Shown: positions 1 through 11,776, counted from the first letter of the stretch. The stretch: 64,000 nucleotides of DNA from Janthinobacterium tructae (GCF_006517255.1 NZ_CP041185.1:2542001-2606000), one strand, 5' to 3'. The notes: generated by a model not told the origin, from the letters alone. Numbers and translations are program-made.

Positions 1-502
1 CGAATTTGTCCGGATTCCACCAGAACGACGGGCACGACGTGGAGCAGCATGCACACAGGATGCACTCGTACAGGCCATCGAGTTCTTCGCGCTGTTCCGG
101 CGACTGCAGGCGTTCTTTTTCAGGCGGGATCGAATCGTTGATCAGGAACGGCTTGATCGAATCGTACTGCTTGAAAAATTGCGTCATGTCGACGATCAGA
201 TCGCGGATGACCGGCAAACCTGGCAACGGACGCAGCACGATAGGCTCCGACAGTTCGTTCAGGTTGGTGGTGCATGCCAGGCCGTTCTTGCCGTTGATGT
301 TCATCGCGTCCGAACCGCACACGCCTTCACGGCACGAGCGGCGCAGGGCCAGCGAGTCATCGACGTCCGCCTTGATGCGCTGCAGTGCGTCGAGCAGCAT
401 CTTGTCGGTGTCTTTCAGTTCGACCGTCAGGTCTTGCATGTACGGCTTGGCATCCTGGTCAGGATCGTAGCGGTAGATTTTGAATTTGAGAGTGCGTGCC
501 AT
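1..502 (-). CDS. sdhB: Succinate dehydrogenase iron-sulfur subunit SdhB (partial, 3' end outside window)
   Basis: Iron-sulfur subunit of succinate:quinone oxidoreductase (complex II), which passes electrons from the SdhA flavin to the membrane quinone site. The visible 167 residues start MARTLKFKIYRYDPD. They carry the plant-type [2Fe-2S] cysteines in CREGVCGSDAMNINGKNG and the start of the ferredoxin-like cluster region, CILCACCSTSCPSFWW. The ATG at 502 lies 9 bases after the sdhA stop in the same orientation, so it is the last visible gene of the sdhCDAB operon. The C-terminal third, including the remaining cluster cysteines, lies beyond base 1. Confidence 0.96.
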   Translation of the reverse strand, partial: MARTLKFKIYRYDPDQDAKPYMQDLTVELKDTDKMLLDALQRIKADVDDSLALRRSCREGVCGSDAMNINGKNGLACTTNLNELSEPIVLRPLPGLPVIRDLIVDMTQFFKQYDSIKPFLINDSIPPEKERLQSPEQREELDGLYECILCACCSTSCPSFWWNPDKF

Positions 503-511
503 GGTATAGCC

Positions 512-2293
512 TTAGAAAGTACGTGGTTTCGGTTTGAAGGTATCAACCGTCAGCGGCTTGGTCACGACTGGCTTGTATGCCAGTCGGTTGCCTTCCGAAT
601 ACCACAGAGTGTGCTTCATCCAGTTGTCGTCGTCACGCTGTGGATAGTCGTCCTGGGCGTGGGCGCCGCGCGATTCCTTGCGCGCCGCTGCCGAAACTAT
701 GGTCGCTTTCGCCGTTTCGATCAGATTGTCCAGTTCCAGCGCTTCCACGCGGGCCGTGTTGAAGACCATCGATTTATCCTTGAAGGAGACGTGCTTGCGG
801 CGCTCGTCGAGCTTCATGATTTCTTCGACGCCCTTGTTCAGCATCTCGTCGGTACGGAATACGCCGCAGTACTTCTGCATCGTTGCGCGAATGTCGTTCG
901 CCACGCCCTGCACGGTTTCCGTGCCGGTCGAGTTTTCCAGGCGCGCCAGGCGGCCCATGGCAAATTCGGCAGCGTCGGCTGGCAAAGGCTTGTTTTCCTT
1001 GGCTTTCAGGCCGCTATTGACGATGTGGTTGCCGGCCGCGCGGCCGAAGACCACCAGGTCGAGCAGCGAGTTCGTGCCCAGGCGGTTGGCGCCGTGCACC
1101 GACACGCAGGCGCATTCGCCGATCGCGTACAGGCCGTTGACGACTTTCGCCGAATTGTCCGGACCGGTCGGGGTGACGACCTGGCCGTGGATGTTCGTCG
1201 GGATACCGCCCATCTGGTAGTGAATCGTCGGCACGACAGGAATCGGTTCCTTGGTGGCGTCGACGTTGGCGAACTTGTGGCCGATTTCCAGGATCGACGG
1301 CAGGCGCTTGGCGATGGTGTCGGCGCCGATATGACGCAGATCCAGCATCACGTGGTCCTTGTTCGGACCGCAGCCGCGGCCTTCCTTGATTTCCTGGTCC
1401 ATCGAACGCGAGACGAAATCGCGCGGTGCCAGATCCTTCAGGGTCGGCGCATAGCGCTCCATGAAGCGTTCGCCTTCGCTATTGATCAGGATGCCGCCTT
1501 CGCCGCGCACGCCTTCGGTGATCAAGACGCCCGCGCCGGCCACGCCGGTCGGGTGGAACTGCCAGAATTCCATGTCTTGCAGCGGCAGGCCGGCACGTGC
1601 CGCCATGCCCATGCCGTCGCCGGTGTTGATGAAGGCATTCGTCGAGGCGGCGAAGATACGGCCTGCGCCGCCCGTTGCCATGACCGTCGTCTTTGCTTCC
1701 AGGATCATGCATTCGCCGGTTTCCATTTCCAGCGCCACAACACCGATCACGTCGCCTTCGGCGTCACGGATCAGGTCGAGTGCCATCCATTCGACGAAGA
1801 AGTGCGTACGGGCGCGCACGTTGCGCTGGTACAGCGTGTGCAACAGGGCGTGACCGGTACGGTCGGCTGCCGCGCAAGCGCGCTGCACCGGCTTTTCGCC
1901 GAAGTGGGCCGTGTGGCCGCCGAATGGACGCTGATAGATGGTGCCGTCAGGGTTGCGGTCGAATGGCATGCCGAAGTGTTCCAGTTCGTACACGACTTTC
2001 GGTGCTTCGCGGCACATGAATTCGATGGCATCCTGGTCGCCCAGATAGTCGCCACCCTTGACGGTGTCGAACATGTGCCAGAACCAGTTATCTTCGGCCA
2101 TGTTGCCGAGCGAGGCGCCGATACCGCCCTGCGCCGCCACGGTGTGCGAGCGGGTCGGGAAAACTTTCGACAGGACTGCGACGTTCAGACCGGCTTCAGC
2201 CAGTTGCAACGACGCGCGCATGCCGGAACCGCCGGCGCCAACGATGACCGCATCAAAGCGGCGGGTAGGAATTGCAGATTTATATGCTGCCAC
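512..2293 (-). CDS. sdhA: Succinate dehydrogenase flavoprotein subunit SdhA
   Basis: Catalytic FAD subunit of complex II, oxidising succinate to fumarate at the cytoplasmic face. About 593 residues, normal for the family. Visible are the Rossmann FAD motif [20 protein letters not shown] near residue 15, the SHTVAAQGG segment whose His carries the covalent FAD, and the substrate-loop segment [21 protein letters not shown] split around residues 240-260. I chose the GTG at 2293 because GGAG lies 9 bases upstream and it directly follows the sdhD stop. A longer open frame reaching 2428 would overlap most of sdhD. Confidence 0.97.
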   Translation of the reverse strand: MAAYKSAIPTRRFDAVIVGAGGSGMRASLQLAEAGLNVAVLSKVFPTRSHTVAAQGGIGASLGNMAEDNWFWHMFDTVKGGDYLGDQDAIEFMCREAPKVVYELEHFGMPFDRNPDGTIYQRPFGGHTAHFGEKPVQRACAAADRTGHALLHTLYQRNVRARTHFFVEWMALDLIRDAEGDVIGVVALEMETGECMILEAKTTVMATGGAGRIFAASTNAFINTGDGMGMAARAGLPLQDMEFWQFHPTGVAGAGVLITEGVRGEGGILINSEGERFMERYAPTLKDLAPRDFVSRSMDQEIKEGRGCGPNKDHVMLDLRHIGADTIAKRLPSILEIGHKFANVDATKEPIPVVPTIHYQMGGIPTNIHGQVVTPTGPDNSAKVVNGLYAIGECACVSVHGANRLGTNSLLDLVVFGRAAGNHIVNSGLKAKENKPLPADAAEFAMGRLARLENSTGTETVQGVANDIRATMQKYCGVFRTDEMLNKGVEEIMKLDERRKHVSFKDKSMVFNTARVEALELDNLIETAKATIVSAAARKESRGAHAQDDYPQRDDDNWMKHTLWYSEGNRLAYKPVVTKPLTVDTFKPKPRTF

Positions 2294-2295
2294 GA

Positions 2296-2661
2296 TTACA
2301 CACTCCAGAGTATCTGCACCGTCCAAGCGGCACAAGCGATCAACCACAGCATGGTGGCAATTTGCAGCGTCAGACGGAGGCCAGCGCTTTTCACGTAGTC
2401 CATCCAGATGTCGCGTACGCCAACCCATGCGTGGTAAAACAGGGCGACGAAAGTCACCAGGCTGAACAATTTAAACCACTGCTGCGCGAACAAACCGGCC
2501 CAGCCTTCATAGCTGAAGTTGCTGCCGGTGAGAAAGGAAATCAGCAGGATGGCCACATAAGCCACCATGACGATGGCGGTGACGCGTTGCGCCAGCCAGT
2601 CGCGCAAGCCGTAATGGGCACCGACGACGAGGCGTTTCGGTCCGATGTTATTGTCTGCCAT
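2296..2661 (-). CDS. sdhD: Succinate dehydrogenase membrane anchor subunit SdhD
   Basis: Small hydrophobic anchor of complex II, 121 residues with three membrane helices. It forms the quinone and heme b pocket together with SdhC. Visible are the [15 protein letters not shown] helix and [14 protein letters not shown], whose His is the expected heme ligand. The ATG overlaps the sdhC stop in a TAATG arrangement and the stop lies 2 bases before the sdhA GTG, so sdhC, sdhD and sdhA are tightly coupled. Confidence 0.95.
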   Translation of the reverse strand: MADNNIGPKRLVVGAHYGLRDWLAQRVTAIVMVAYVAILLISFLTGSNFSYEGWAGLFAQQWFKLFSLVTFVALFYHAWVGVRDIWMDYVKSAGLRLTLQIATMLWLIACAAWTVQILWSV

Positions 2662-3083
2662 TAAAATACTCCAAACAGTTTCAAAGCGACCAATGCCGTC
2701 AACACCACGCTCACGACCAGTACGGACGTGGCGGTCTTGCGTGCCGAATCTTTTTCGATAGCAACGTGCACATCCATGAACAGGTGGCGGATGCCGGCGC
2801 AGAAGTGGTGCAGGAAGGCCCAGACCAAAGCCAGGGTGATCAGCTTGACGAACCAGTGCGAGGCGATGCCCTGGAAGTAAGCGTAGGACATTTCGGAACG
2901 CAAGCTCAGTTCCAGCATGTACAGGATGCAGGGCAGCAGGGCGAACATGATGAAACCACTGATGCGATGCAGGATCGAGACGATGGCGCCGACGGCCATG
3001 CGGTAGTTCGACAATTCGGTAACATGAATGTTACGGAATTCCGGCCGTTCTTTTTTTGGTACTTCTCTTACGGCTTCAGACAT
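2661..3083 (-). CDS. sdhC: Succinate dehydrogenase cytochrome b556 subunit SdhC
   Basis: First gene of the sdhCDAB operon: 140-residue cytochrome b subunit anchoring complex II. It holds the HRISGFIMF motif (quinone-site Ser/Arg region) and HHFCAGIRHLFMD with the heme-ligand His. Three membrane helices are evident. The ATG at 3083 is preceded by a strong AAGGGGAGG ribosome site, which favours it over an upstream start at 3158. The operon promoter should lie in 3084-3250. Confidence 0.95.
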   Translation of the reverse strand: MSEAVREVPKKERPEFRNIHVTELSNYRMAVGAIVSILHRISGFIMFALLPCILYMLELSLRSEMSYAYFQGIASHWFVKLITLALVWAFLHHFCAGIRHLFMDVHVAIEKDSARKTATSVLVVSVVLTALVALKLFGVF

Positions 3084-3389
3084 AACAAAAACCTCCCCTT
3101 GATAACTAAATATTGAAGCGAAGCCGCGATTTTCGCCGATTTTCGCAACCCACACCAATATCTATTGTTGCATATAACCAAAATGGTTTTTTACTACAAA
3201 ATATCGCGCTACTTTCCGTAGTTCACGTAATTTAATTACAGAATCGCCGGCAAAGCACGGCCCGCCGGAGCGGGCCATGCTTTAGCTGCGCTTTCTGTTG
3301 TCTCCGCTGCCCGCCTTGCGGCAGGCATCTTGCAAGCGATGCACTTCAGCCTTGCTGCTTGTCCGGGTACCCGCAGGCGCCCCGCCGCT
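3084..3389. other. Intergenic region upstream of sdhC (sdh promoter region)
   Basis: AT-rich leader between the GntR gene and sdhC, both on the minus strand. The part next to sdhC (about 3100-3240) is AT-rich and must hold the sdh promoter, but I cannot assign confident -35/-10 hexamers. The part next to the GntR gene holds the hairpin listed at 3252-3283. No open frame here looks like a gene. Confidence 0.5.
3252..3283 (-). terminator. Hairpin terminator after the GntR gene
   Basis: Near-perfect inverted repeat: AAAGCA-C-GGCCCGC, loop CGGA, GCGGGCC-A-TGCTTT. It sits downstream of the GntR stop and upstream of sdhC. The GC-rich stem ends in A/T runs at both sides, which suits a factor-independent terminator separating the two units. 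Confidence 0.6.
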
Positions 3390-4271
3390 TCAGCTGAGTT
3401 CATTCTGATAATGATGGCGACTGGTCAGATACAAGCCGCGGCGCAGTTCGACCGGCTTGTCACCATAGGTAAACGACACGCGCTCGGAACTGAGCAAGGG
3501 CGTGCCGAGGTCAATATTTAACAATTGCGCGGCGCCCGCGTCGGCACACACGGCGCGGATCTGCTCGGACGCACGGATCATGCGCGTGCCAAATTCCGTT
3601 TCGAACAGGCCGTACATGGGGCCTTTGTACTCCACCAGGCGCTCGGCCGTCAGACCCTTGAAGATCAGGCCGGGCAGCCACAGCTCCTCGACGATGGTCG
3701 GCACGCCGTCGAAATACTGCACGCGCTTGATGAAGATGACGGCATCGCCGGACTTCAGATCCATCAGGCGCGCCACGTCGGCCGGCGCGCGCACGCGCTT
3801 GACTTCGATAAATTTACTTTCGGGATAATGCGGCACGCCTTCGTCCGGCACCAGGCGCAGGAAGCGGAAATGCGCGCGCGCCTCATGGTGCGTGGAAACG
3901 AAGGTGCCCTTGCCCTGGCGGCGCATGACGAGGTTCTCGGCGGCCAGCTCATCGATGGCCTTGCGCACCGTGCCCTGGCTGACCTTGAAGCGCCCTGCCA
4001 GCTCGACTTCGCTGGGAATGAGCTCGCCCGGCTTCCACTCGCCCGATTGCAGGCTCTGCGTAATGAGCGCCTTGATCTGCTGATACAGGGGACTGAAGGT
4101 GGGTGAAGCGCTGGCGACGGGCATCGCCGTAGTGGTATTGCTGCTGGCCACCGCGCTGACGGGCGTGCTGGCGGCTGCGGCGACGGGCGTGGCCGCAGTG
4201 CCCGCGGTCGGACTGACCGCCCCGCTTGCAGCAGTGGCATTGTTGGTCAGATTGGACGAGGCGGGATTCAT
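3390..4271 (-). CDS. GntR-family (HutC/UTRA type) transcriptional regulator
   Basis: 293-residue regulator. After a low-complexity Ala/Thr/Ser N-terminus (about 60 residues, unusual for the family) comes the GntR winged helix, with PLYQQIKALITQSLQSGEW and the recognition region IPSEVELAGRFKVSQGTVRK. A UTRA effector domain follows (ESKFIEVKRV... to the C-terminus). UTRA regulators sense small metabolites. The location between sdhC and mdh is conserved in Burkholderiales, so control of sdh and/or mdh is likely but inferred. The ATG at 4271 (MNPASS) is preferred; a GTG at 4289 is in frame. A perfect palindrome lies 58 bases upstream of the start. Confidence 0.88.
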   Translation of the reverse strand: MNPASSNLTNNATAASGAVSPTAGTAATPVAAAASTPVSAVASSNTTTAMPVASASPTFSPLYQQIKALITQSLQSGEWKPGELIPSEVELAGRFKVSQGTVRKAIDELAAENLVMRRQGKGTFVSTHHEARAHFRFLRLVPDEGVPHYPESKFIEVKRVRAPADVARLMDLKSGDAVIFIKRVQYFDGVPTIVEELWLPGLIFKGLTAERLVEYKGPMYGLFETEFGTRMIRASEQIRAVCADAGAAQLLNIDLGTPLLSSERVSFTYGDKPVELRRGLYLTSRHHYQNELS

Positions 4272-4575
4272 AGTCCGACATTTCAACACAAATCACTGCC
4301 CGCGTCCAGTAAAACACTCGCAGTTATCTGTCTTATATAAGACATAAGATATGATTGACAGATACAGATCGGAGGCCTAAACTGCCCTCGATAAAACTTC
4401 TGAGCCAGCGTTTTATGTTGTCGGCCAGCCACTCTGGCCTCGTGCAGCACGAGCGTGACGGCAGCGTACACCAGCAATTCGGTGGCGCGTGCCGGTTTTG
4501 GTATCATTATAGTTTTTCCGGATAAGCGTAAGTCCAGCTTCAAGCCCGTTTTCTTTCCCACTTTGGAGATTCATC
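4272..4575. other. Divergent promoter region between the GntR gene and mdh
   Basis: 304 bases separating the leftward regulator from rightward mdh. The GntR side carries the palindrome listed at 4329-4344. The mdh side has an AT-rich stretch around 4503-4515 (CATTATAGT) that could serve as the mdh -10. No convincing coding frame is present. Confidence 0.5.
4329..4344. promoter_or_regulatory. Perfect 16-bp palindrome, candidate GntR operator
   Basis: TGTCTTATATAAGACA is a perfect dyad in the divergent GntR/mdh promoter region. Its TATATA centre could itself be the -10 of the GntR promoter, so a bound dimer would block transcription. Size and symmetry suit a GntR dimer; the assignment is inferred from position only. 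Confidence 0.55.
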
Positions 4576-5565
4576 ATGGCTAAAACCCCAATGCGTGTTG
4601 CAGTGACCGGCGCCGCCGGCCAGATCGGCTACGCCCTGTTGTTCCGCATCGCCAATGGCGACATGCTCGGCAAAGACCAGCCTGTCATCTTGCAACTGCT
4701 TGAAATCCCGGACGAAAAAGCCCAGAAGGCGCTCAAGGGCGTGATGATGGAAATCGACGACTGCGCCTTCCCGCTGCTGACGGAAATGACCGCCCACTCC
4801 GATCCACTGACCGCATTCAAGGATGCCGACGTGGCCGTACTGGTTGGCGCGCGTCCACGCGGCCCAGGCATGGAACGCAAGGACCTGCTGGAAGCGAACG
4901 CGCAGATCTTCACGGTACAAGGCAAGGCGCTCGACGCCGTCGCTTCGCGCAATGTCAAAGTCCTGGTGGTCGGCAACCCTGCCAATACCAACGCTTACAT
5001 CGCCATGAAATCGGCACCGTCGCTGCCAGCGAAAAACTTCACCGCCATGCTGCGCCTGGACCACAACCGCGCGCTGTCGCAAGTTGCTGCCAAGACCGGC
5101 ACCGCCGTCAAGGATATCGAGAAGCTGACCGTCTGGGGCAACCACTCGCCAACCATGTACGCCGACTACCGTTTCGCCACCGTCAACGGCAAGGCCGTCA
5201 AGGACCTGATCAACGACCAGGAATGGAATGCCAACACCTTCCTGCCTACCGTCGGCAAGCGCGGCGCGGCCATCATCGAAGCGCGCGGCCTGTCGTCGGC
5301 AGCGTCGGCAGCGAACGCAGCCATCGACCACATCCACGACTGGATGCTGGGCACGGCTGGCAAATGGACCACCATGGGCGTACCTTCCGATGGCTCGTAT
5401 GGCATCCCTGAAGGCACCGTGTTCGGCTTCCCGGTCACCACCGACAACGGTGAGTACACCATCGTTCAAGGTCTGGAAATCGATGCATTCTCGCAAGAGC
5501 GCATCAACCTGACCCTGAAAGAACTGACCGAAGAGCGCGAAGGCGTGAAACACCTGCTGGCATAA
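4576..5565 (+). CDS. mdh: Malate dehydrogenase
   Basis: NAD-dependent malate dehydrogenase, interconverting malate and oxaloacetate in the TCA cycle. 329 residues, the usual length of the betaproteobacterial form, which resembles cytosolic-type MDH. Visible are the NAD-binding [20 protein letters not shown] (residues 8-27), the substrate loop [21 protein letters not shown] near residue 95, and the catalytic [12 protein letters not shown]is near residue 188. The start has TTTGGAGA upstream. It is followed by a GC-rich hairpin and then a CoA ester lyase gene. Confidence 0.97.
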   Translation: MAKTPMRVAVTGAAGQIGYALLFRIANGDMLGKDQPVILQLLEIPDEKAQKALKGVMMEIDDCAFPLLTEMTAHSDPLTAFKDADVAVLVGARPRGPGMERKDLLEANAQIFTVQGKALDAVASRNVKVLVVGNPANTNAYIAMKSAPSLPAKNFTAMLRLDHNRALSQVAAKTGTAVKDIEKLTVWGNHSPTMYADYRFATVNGKAVKDLINDQEWNANTFLPTVGKRGAAIIEARGLSSAASAANAAIDHIHDWMLGTAGKWTTMGVPSDGSYGIPEGTVFGFPVTTDNGEYTIVQGLEIDAFSQERINLTLKELTEEREGVKHLLA

Positions 5566-5607
5566 ATCCAGTATTGGCGGCGCGGCCTGAGCGCCGCCCG
5601 CCAAGAA

Positions 5608-5644
5608 GGCCGCCCCGCGAGATTCGCGGCGCGGCTGTTTTATC
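5608..5644 (+). terminator. Factor-independent terminator after mdh
   Basis: Strong GC-rich inverted repeat (GCCGCCCCGCGA / CGCGGCGCGGC) followed by TGTTTTAT. A second smaller hairpin (GGCGGCGC / GCGCCGCC) lies just upstream at about 5577-5598. Probably ends or attenuates the mdh transcript before the CoA lyase gene. Confidence 0.65.
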
Positions 5645-5676
5645 AAGTAGTTTTTACCTGCAGAAATGCCTTAAGC

Positions 5677-6675
5677 ATGCACCCTTCCGAGGTTTTATTC
5701 CAAGGCAAACGCCAGCCGCTGTTGCTCGCCGCTTGCGACCACTACGCCGGCTCTGAAAAGCTGATGCGTAAATCGATTGCTTTGCAACAAGAGCTTGGGC
5801 CCCTGTTCGACATCACGTTCGACTGCGAAGACGGCGCCAGCGCCGGCAATGAAGAGTCGCACGCCCACATGATCGCCGGCCTGCTGGCCAGCGACGAGAA
5901 CCAGTTCAACCGCATCGGCGTGCGCGTACACGACGTCGACAGCCCGTTTTTCGCGCGCGACGTGGAAATCATCTGCACCGCCGCGGCCCGCCTGGCCTAC
6001 ATCGCCGTGCCCAAGGTGGGCGGCGTGCAAGATGCCATGCTGGCCATCGACCTGATCAACCTGCACGCGCGCCGCGCCGGCCGCGACAACCTGCCCGTGC
6101 ATATACTGATCGAGACGCACGGCGCACTGCGTGACGCCTACGCCATCGCCGCCCTGCCCCAGGTCGAATGCCTGTCCTTCGGCATCATGGATTTCGTTTC
6201 AGCCCATTACGGCGCCATTCCCGCCGCCGCCATGCGCACGCCGGGCCAGTTTACGCACCCGCTGGTGGTGCGCGCCAAGCTCGAAGTGGCGGCCGCCTGC
6301 CACGCGCACGGCAAGGTGCCGTCGCATAACGTGACGACGGACGTGCGCGATTCGGCCGTGGTGGCGAATGACGCCCAGCGCGCAACGGCCGAGTTCGGCT
6401 ACACGCGCATGTGGAGCATCCACCCGGACCAGATCAAGCCCATCATCAAGGCCTTTACGCCGCGCCTGTCCGAAGTCAACGAGGCCAGCAACATCCTCAA
6501 TGAAGCGCTGCGCGCCAACTGGGGGCCGATTGCGCAAAATGGCCGCTTGCATGACCGCGCCAGCTACCGATATTATTGGACCGTTTTACAACGCGCCAAA
6601 CTGGCGGGCCTGGGCCTGCCCGAGGCGGCCGCTGCATTACTCAACGCCCCCTCTTCCAGCACCACTGAAAACTGA
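5677..6675 (+). CDS. HpcH/HpaI aldolase / citrate lyase family CoA ester lyase
   Basis: 332-residue TIM-barrel protein of the CitE-like family, whose members cleave or form C-C bonds in acyl-CoA esters (malyl-, citramalyl-CoA). Visible are DITFDCEDGAS near residue 45, with the acidic metal ligands, and VHILIETHGALRDAYAIAAL near residue 140 with the second metal-site Glu. The product is expected to be cytosolic. The gene sits between mdh and acnA, as in many Burkholderiales, which suggests a link to malyl/oxaloacetyl-CoA chemistry. The exact substrate cannot be read from the sequence. Confidence 0.85.
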   Translation: MHPSEVLFQGKRQPLLLAACDHYAGSEKLMRKSIALQQELGPLFDITFDCEDGASAGNEESHAHMIAGLLASDENQFNRIGVRVHDVDSPFFARDVEIICTAAARLAYIAVPKVGGVQDAMLAIDLINLHARRAGRDNLPVHILIETHGALRDAYAIAALPQVECLSFGIMDFVSAHYGAIPAAAMRTPGQFTHPLVVRAKLEVAAACHAHGKVPSHNVTTDVRDSAVVANDAQRATAEFGYTRMWSIHPDQIKPIIKAFTPRLSEVNEASNILNEALRANWGPIAQNGRLHDRASYRYYWTVLQRAKLAGLGLPEAAAALLNAPSSSTTEN

Positions 6676-6688
6676 CAGGAATTACACG

Positions 6689-7234
6689 ATGTCCCTCTCC
6701 AAATTAGCCATTGCCTGCAGCGTCGCGCTGGGCGCCATGACCCTCACGCTGGCGCCAGCCAGCTTCGCCGCCACGGCAGAGGCAAATCCGAAGGCAGTCA
6801 AGGCCAAGCCAAAGGCCAAGACCACCAAGGCAAAAGCTGCCGTCAAGGAAGCCCATCCGCTCGCCATGTCGGTCGCCGACAAGGAAGAAGCCGATGAACC
6901 GAACACCGCAGGCTCGGCCTCCACCGATTTCAATTGTGAACTTGGTAATAAAATTACCATCTACACCAATGCTACTGACGACAAACACATCGCCCTGCGC
7001 TGGAAGAAGCGCCTGCATCGCCTGAGCCGCGTTGGCACCACCACCGGCGCCAACCGCTTCGAAAACCGCTTGTACGGCCTGGTCTGGATCGGCATCCCGG
7101 CCAAAGGCATGCTGCTCGATTCCAAGCAGGGCCGCCAGCTGGCCAATGAATGCAAGGATGCGGAGCAAGCCAAGCCGGCGGCAGTGCTGGAAGCGGCGCC
7201 TTCGCTGGGCGTCTTGCCAGTCACTGGCGGCTGA
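6689..7234 (+). CDS. Secreted protein with a C-terminal MliC-like (lysozyme-inhibitor-like) domain
   Basis: 181 residues; ATG at 6689 with AGGA 8 bases upstream. A clear signal peptide (LAIACSVALGAMTLTLAPASFA) is followed by a Lys/Ala-rich linker (KPKAKTTKAKAAVK) and a domain of about 90 residues. The domain has the MliC pattern: an N-terminal Cys-x-x-Gly (FNCELGNKITIY), an Arg-Phe segment after Gly-Ala (GANRFENR) matching the family's GARY, a LVW strand and a terminal Cys (LANEC). MliC/PliC proteins inhibit c-type lysozymes in the periplasm. Similarity is by pattern only and the function is unproven. It lies between a CoA lyase gene and acnA, with no obvious metabolic link. Confidence 0.6.
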   Translation: MSLSKLAIACSVALGAMTLTLAPASFAATAEANPKAVKAKPKAKTTKAKAAVKEAHPLAMSVADKEEADEPNTAGSASTDFNCELGNKITIYTNATDDKHIALRWKKRLHRLSRVGTTTGANRFENRLYGLVWIGIPAKGMLLDSKQGRQLANECKDAEQAKPAAVLEAAPSLGVLPVTGG

Positions 7235-7322
7235 TGTGCGTAGCAAGGGCCTCTTCGGGGGCTCAGTCATGTTTTGTAATTTGAATCATCAATAAATAGA
7301 CGATACCCAACAAGGAGAGGTC

Positions 7323-10043
<2,721 letters not shown>

Positions 10044-10068
10044 TCAGCCCAGCCGTGAGGCAAGATAA

Positions 10069-10098
10069 AGCGCCGGTTCCGACCGGCGCTTTTTTTTC
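10069..10098 (+). terminator. Factor-independent terminator after acnA
   Basis: AGCGCCGGTTCCGACCGGCGCT hairpin (arms AGCGCCGG / CCGGCGCT) followed by eight T residues; textbook form, 26 bases after the acnA stop. Confidence 0.9.
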
Positions 10099-10256
10099 GT
10101 CCTGCTGCCCCGTTTTTACTTGAATTTTCGACTATTGGCATGATCTAAGAACAGCTTACGTATTGCGTGCGGCCGAATCCTCTACAATACGGTTATAAGG
10201 GTTTATCATTGTTTGACTGATCCATTTTTTTCACTTTCCGAGACTCTTATCCCGCT

Positions 10257-11510
10257 ATGCGTCGTCCTTCCAAAGATTCATCCCATAAACTGACTGCCGA
10301 CAGCCAGCGCCTGGTCACCTTTGCCCAGGCGATCGTACAGGCAGCCAGCCGTCTCGAAGAGCGGTCCTGGGAACACAGCCTGGATACGCAGCTCCAGAAA
10401 TTACTCAAAACCGGCCACCAGGACACCATCGACAACACCCTGGGCAGCCTGTTCAAGGAAGACTTGAACGCCTACGACGTGCTGATGGACTGCGTTGAAG
10501 CCGTCAGCGAATCGACCCTCATCACGCACGAAGACGTGCGCTACGACGCTCTGCTGGTGGCCGTACCCATCCTCGCGTGGACGCGCTTTTCCATCGCTTC
10601 CGGCCCGATGGCCGGCGATGCGCACGGCGTATTGTCCGCGCATTTCGCCGCCCACCTGCTGGCCGATGGCACGAAGATGGCCATGGCGCCGACCCTGTAC
10701 TCGATCGACCAGCTGCCGCGCAGCCACGTCGAGACCTATGTCAAGACGCAGAAGCTGGCACTGGCCGCGCTGAAAGGCACGGCCGTCAAGCCCTCAAGCA
10801 AAGAGGCGGAAACGGCGCCCTTCCTGGCCGACACGCGCTACCTGCTGGTGGCCGTGGTGGCCCCAAGCGGCGCACCATTGTTCCGCTGGCAGACGCCGGC
10901 CAGCCAGCTCGACTTCATCGCCGAGCGCAGTGCCGCCCTGGAACAATGGCGCGAGCAGGCGACGCCGACCATCGCCCGCCTGCTGCCCGGCTGCGGCCTG
11001 GAACTGCTGCTGCCGGAAGCGTACTACGTGGCCTGCCGCGAAGCGGACAAGCTGATACGCCCCGTCTCCGTGCGCGCCGCCGTGCACTACCTGACGCACA
11101 CGCTGGCCATCGAGCCGTCGGAACTGCGCGCCGTCATCGCCGGCTTCGGCGAAGAAGCTGCCGATAGCCAGGTGGACGAGTACCGCATCGCCTTCACCCT
11201 ACGCCAGGCGCCGGACGTCATCTACGGCATCGTCTGGCCACTGTATGGCCAGGAAGACGAGGATGGCACGCCGATCGAAGGCCTGATCCAGGTCGGCATC
11301 GCCGCGCTGGACAAGCAAAAGACGCCCGTCGATGAAATCATCGAGCACCTGAACGCCGCCGGCGTGACGCAGATCAAGCGCCACGCGGAACGTTTTGTCG
11401 GCGAATACTGCGACGATTGCGGCGCGCCTTTGTTTGCCGACCCCGTCGGTGAGCTGGCGCATGCGGAAATGCCGGAAGATACGCCGCAGGGTACCGAGCA
11501 TTTCCATTGA
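10257..11510 (+). CDS. DUF2863 family protein
   Basis: 417-residue cytosolic protein without signal peptide or membrane segment. I recognise it as the DUF2863 family found in Burkholderiales, whose function is unknown. The N-terminal half is helical and Leu/Ala rich. Near the C-terminus is EYCDDCGAPLFADPVGELAH, a CxxC knuckle that could hold a metal. ATG at 10257 (MRRPSKDS); the Shine-Dalgarno region is weak. A TACAAT -10-like hexamer is at 10183. It is transcribed alone and ends against a palindromic repeat and a bidirectional terminator. Confidence 0.8.
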   Translation: MRRPSKDSSHKLTADSQRLVTFAQAIVQAASRLEERSWEHSLDTQLQKLLKTGHQDTIDNTLGSLFKEDLNAYDVLMDCVEAVSESTLITHEDVRYDALLVAVPILAWTRFSIASGPMAGDAHGVLSAHFAAHLLADGTKMAMAPTLYSIDQLPRSHVETYVKTQKLALAALKGTAVKPSSKEAETAPFLADTRYLLVAVVAPSGAPLFRWQTPASQLDFIAERSAALEQWREQATPTIARLLPGCGLELLLPEAYYVACREADKLIRPVSVRAAVHYLTHTLAIEPSELRAVIAGFGEEAADSQVDEYRIAFTLRQAPDVIYGIVWPLYGQEDEDGTPIEGLIQVGIAALDKQKTPVDEIIEHLNAAGVTQIKRHAERFVGEYCDDCGAPLFADPVGELAHAEMPEDTPQGTEHFH

Positions 11511-11522
11511 TCTGATGACACA

Positions 11523-11633
11523 CTCTTCAAACCTACTGCGCAGCCCGCTCTCGGGTCGGCGTTACTCGCTGTACCTTTAGTACAGCTGCGTTACTCAACC
11601 CGATATCGGGCTTGCTCGCTACGGTTTGAAGAG
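11523..11633. repeat. 111-bp palindromic intergenic element with 11-bp terminal inverted repeats
   Basis: The element opens with CTCTTCAAACC (11523-11533) and closes with its exact reverse complement GGTTTGAAGAG (11623-11633). Inside, GCCCG-n-TCGGG and its mirrored counterpart (CCCGATATCGGGC) pair imperfectly. GCGTTACTC occurs twice in direct orientation (11559 and 11588). The centre is CTGTA-CCTTTAG-TACAG. It can fold into one long hairpin. It is non-coding and resembles REP/MITE-type repeats. No second copy was noticed in this window. Confidence 0.6.
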
Positions 11634-11717
11634 GTGTCGATGCAATAGGTGGGTTGAAAGGCAGGCCGTAGGTCGGATTAGCCGGAACGGCGTAATCCGA
11701 CAACAGCGTTGGCGCAC

Positions 11718-11750
11718 AAAAAAGGCGGAACCCCGGTTCCGCCTTTTTTG
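11718..11750. terminator. Bidirectional terminator between DUF2863 and CYTH genes
   Basis: AAAAAAGGCGGAACC / GGTTCCGCCTTTTTT is a perfect inverted repeat with A and T tracts at the two ends. It serves the convergent genes on both sides. Confidence 0.9.
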
Positions 11751-11776
11751 CATTTCACGCTACGCTTAACGCACTA

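Noticed and set aside
179..2398. Long open frame on the plus strand opposite sdhA
   Set aside because: Mirror of the highly biased sdhA codons; composition (His/Gln/Val/Arg rich) is typical of antisense frames in GC-rich DNA, with no ribosome site or domain.
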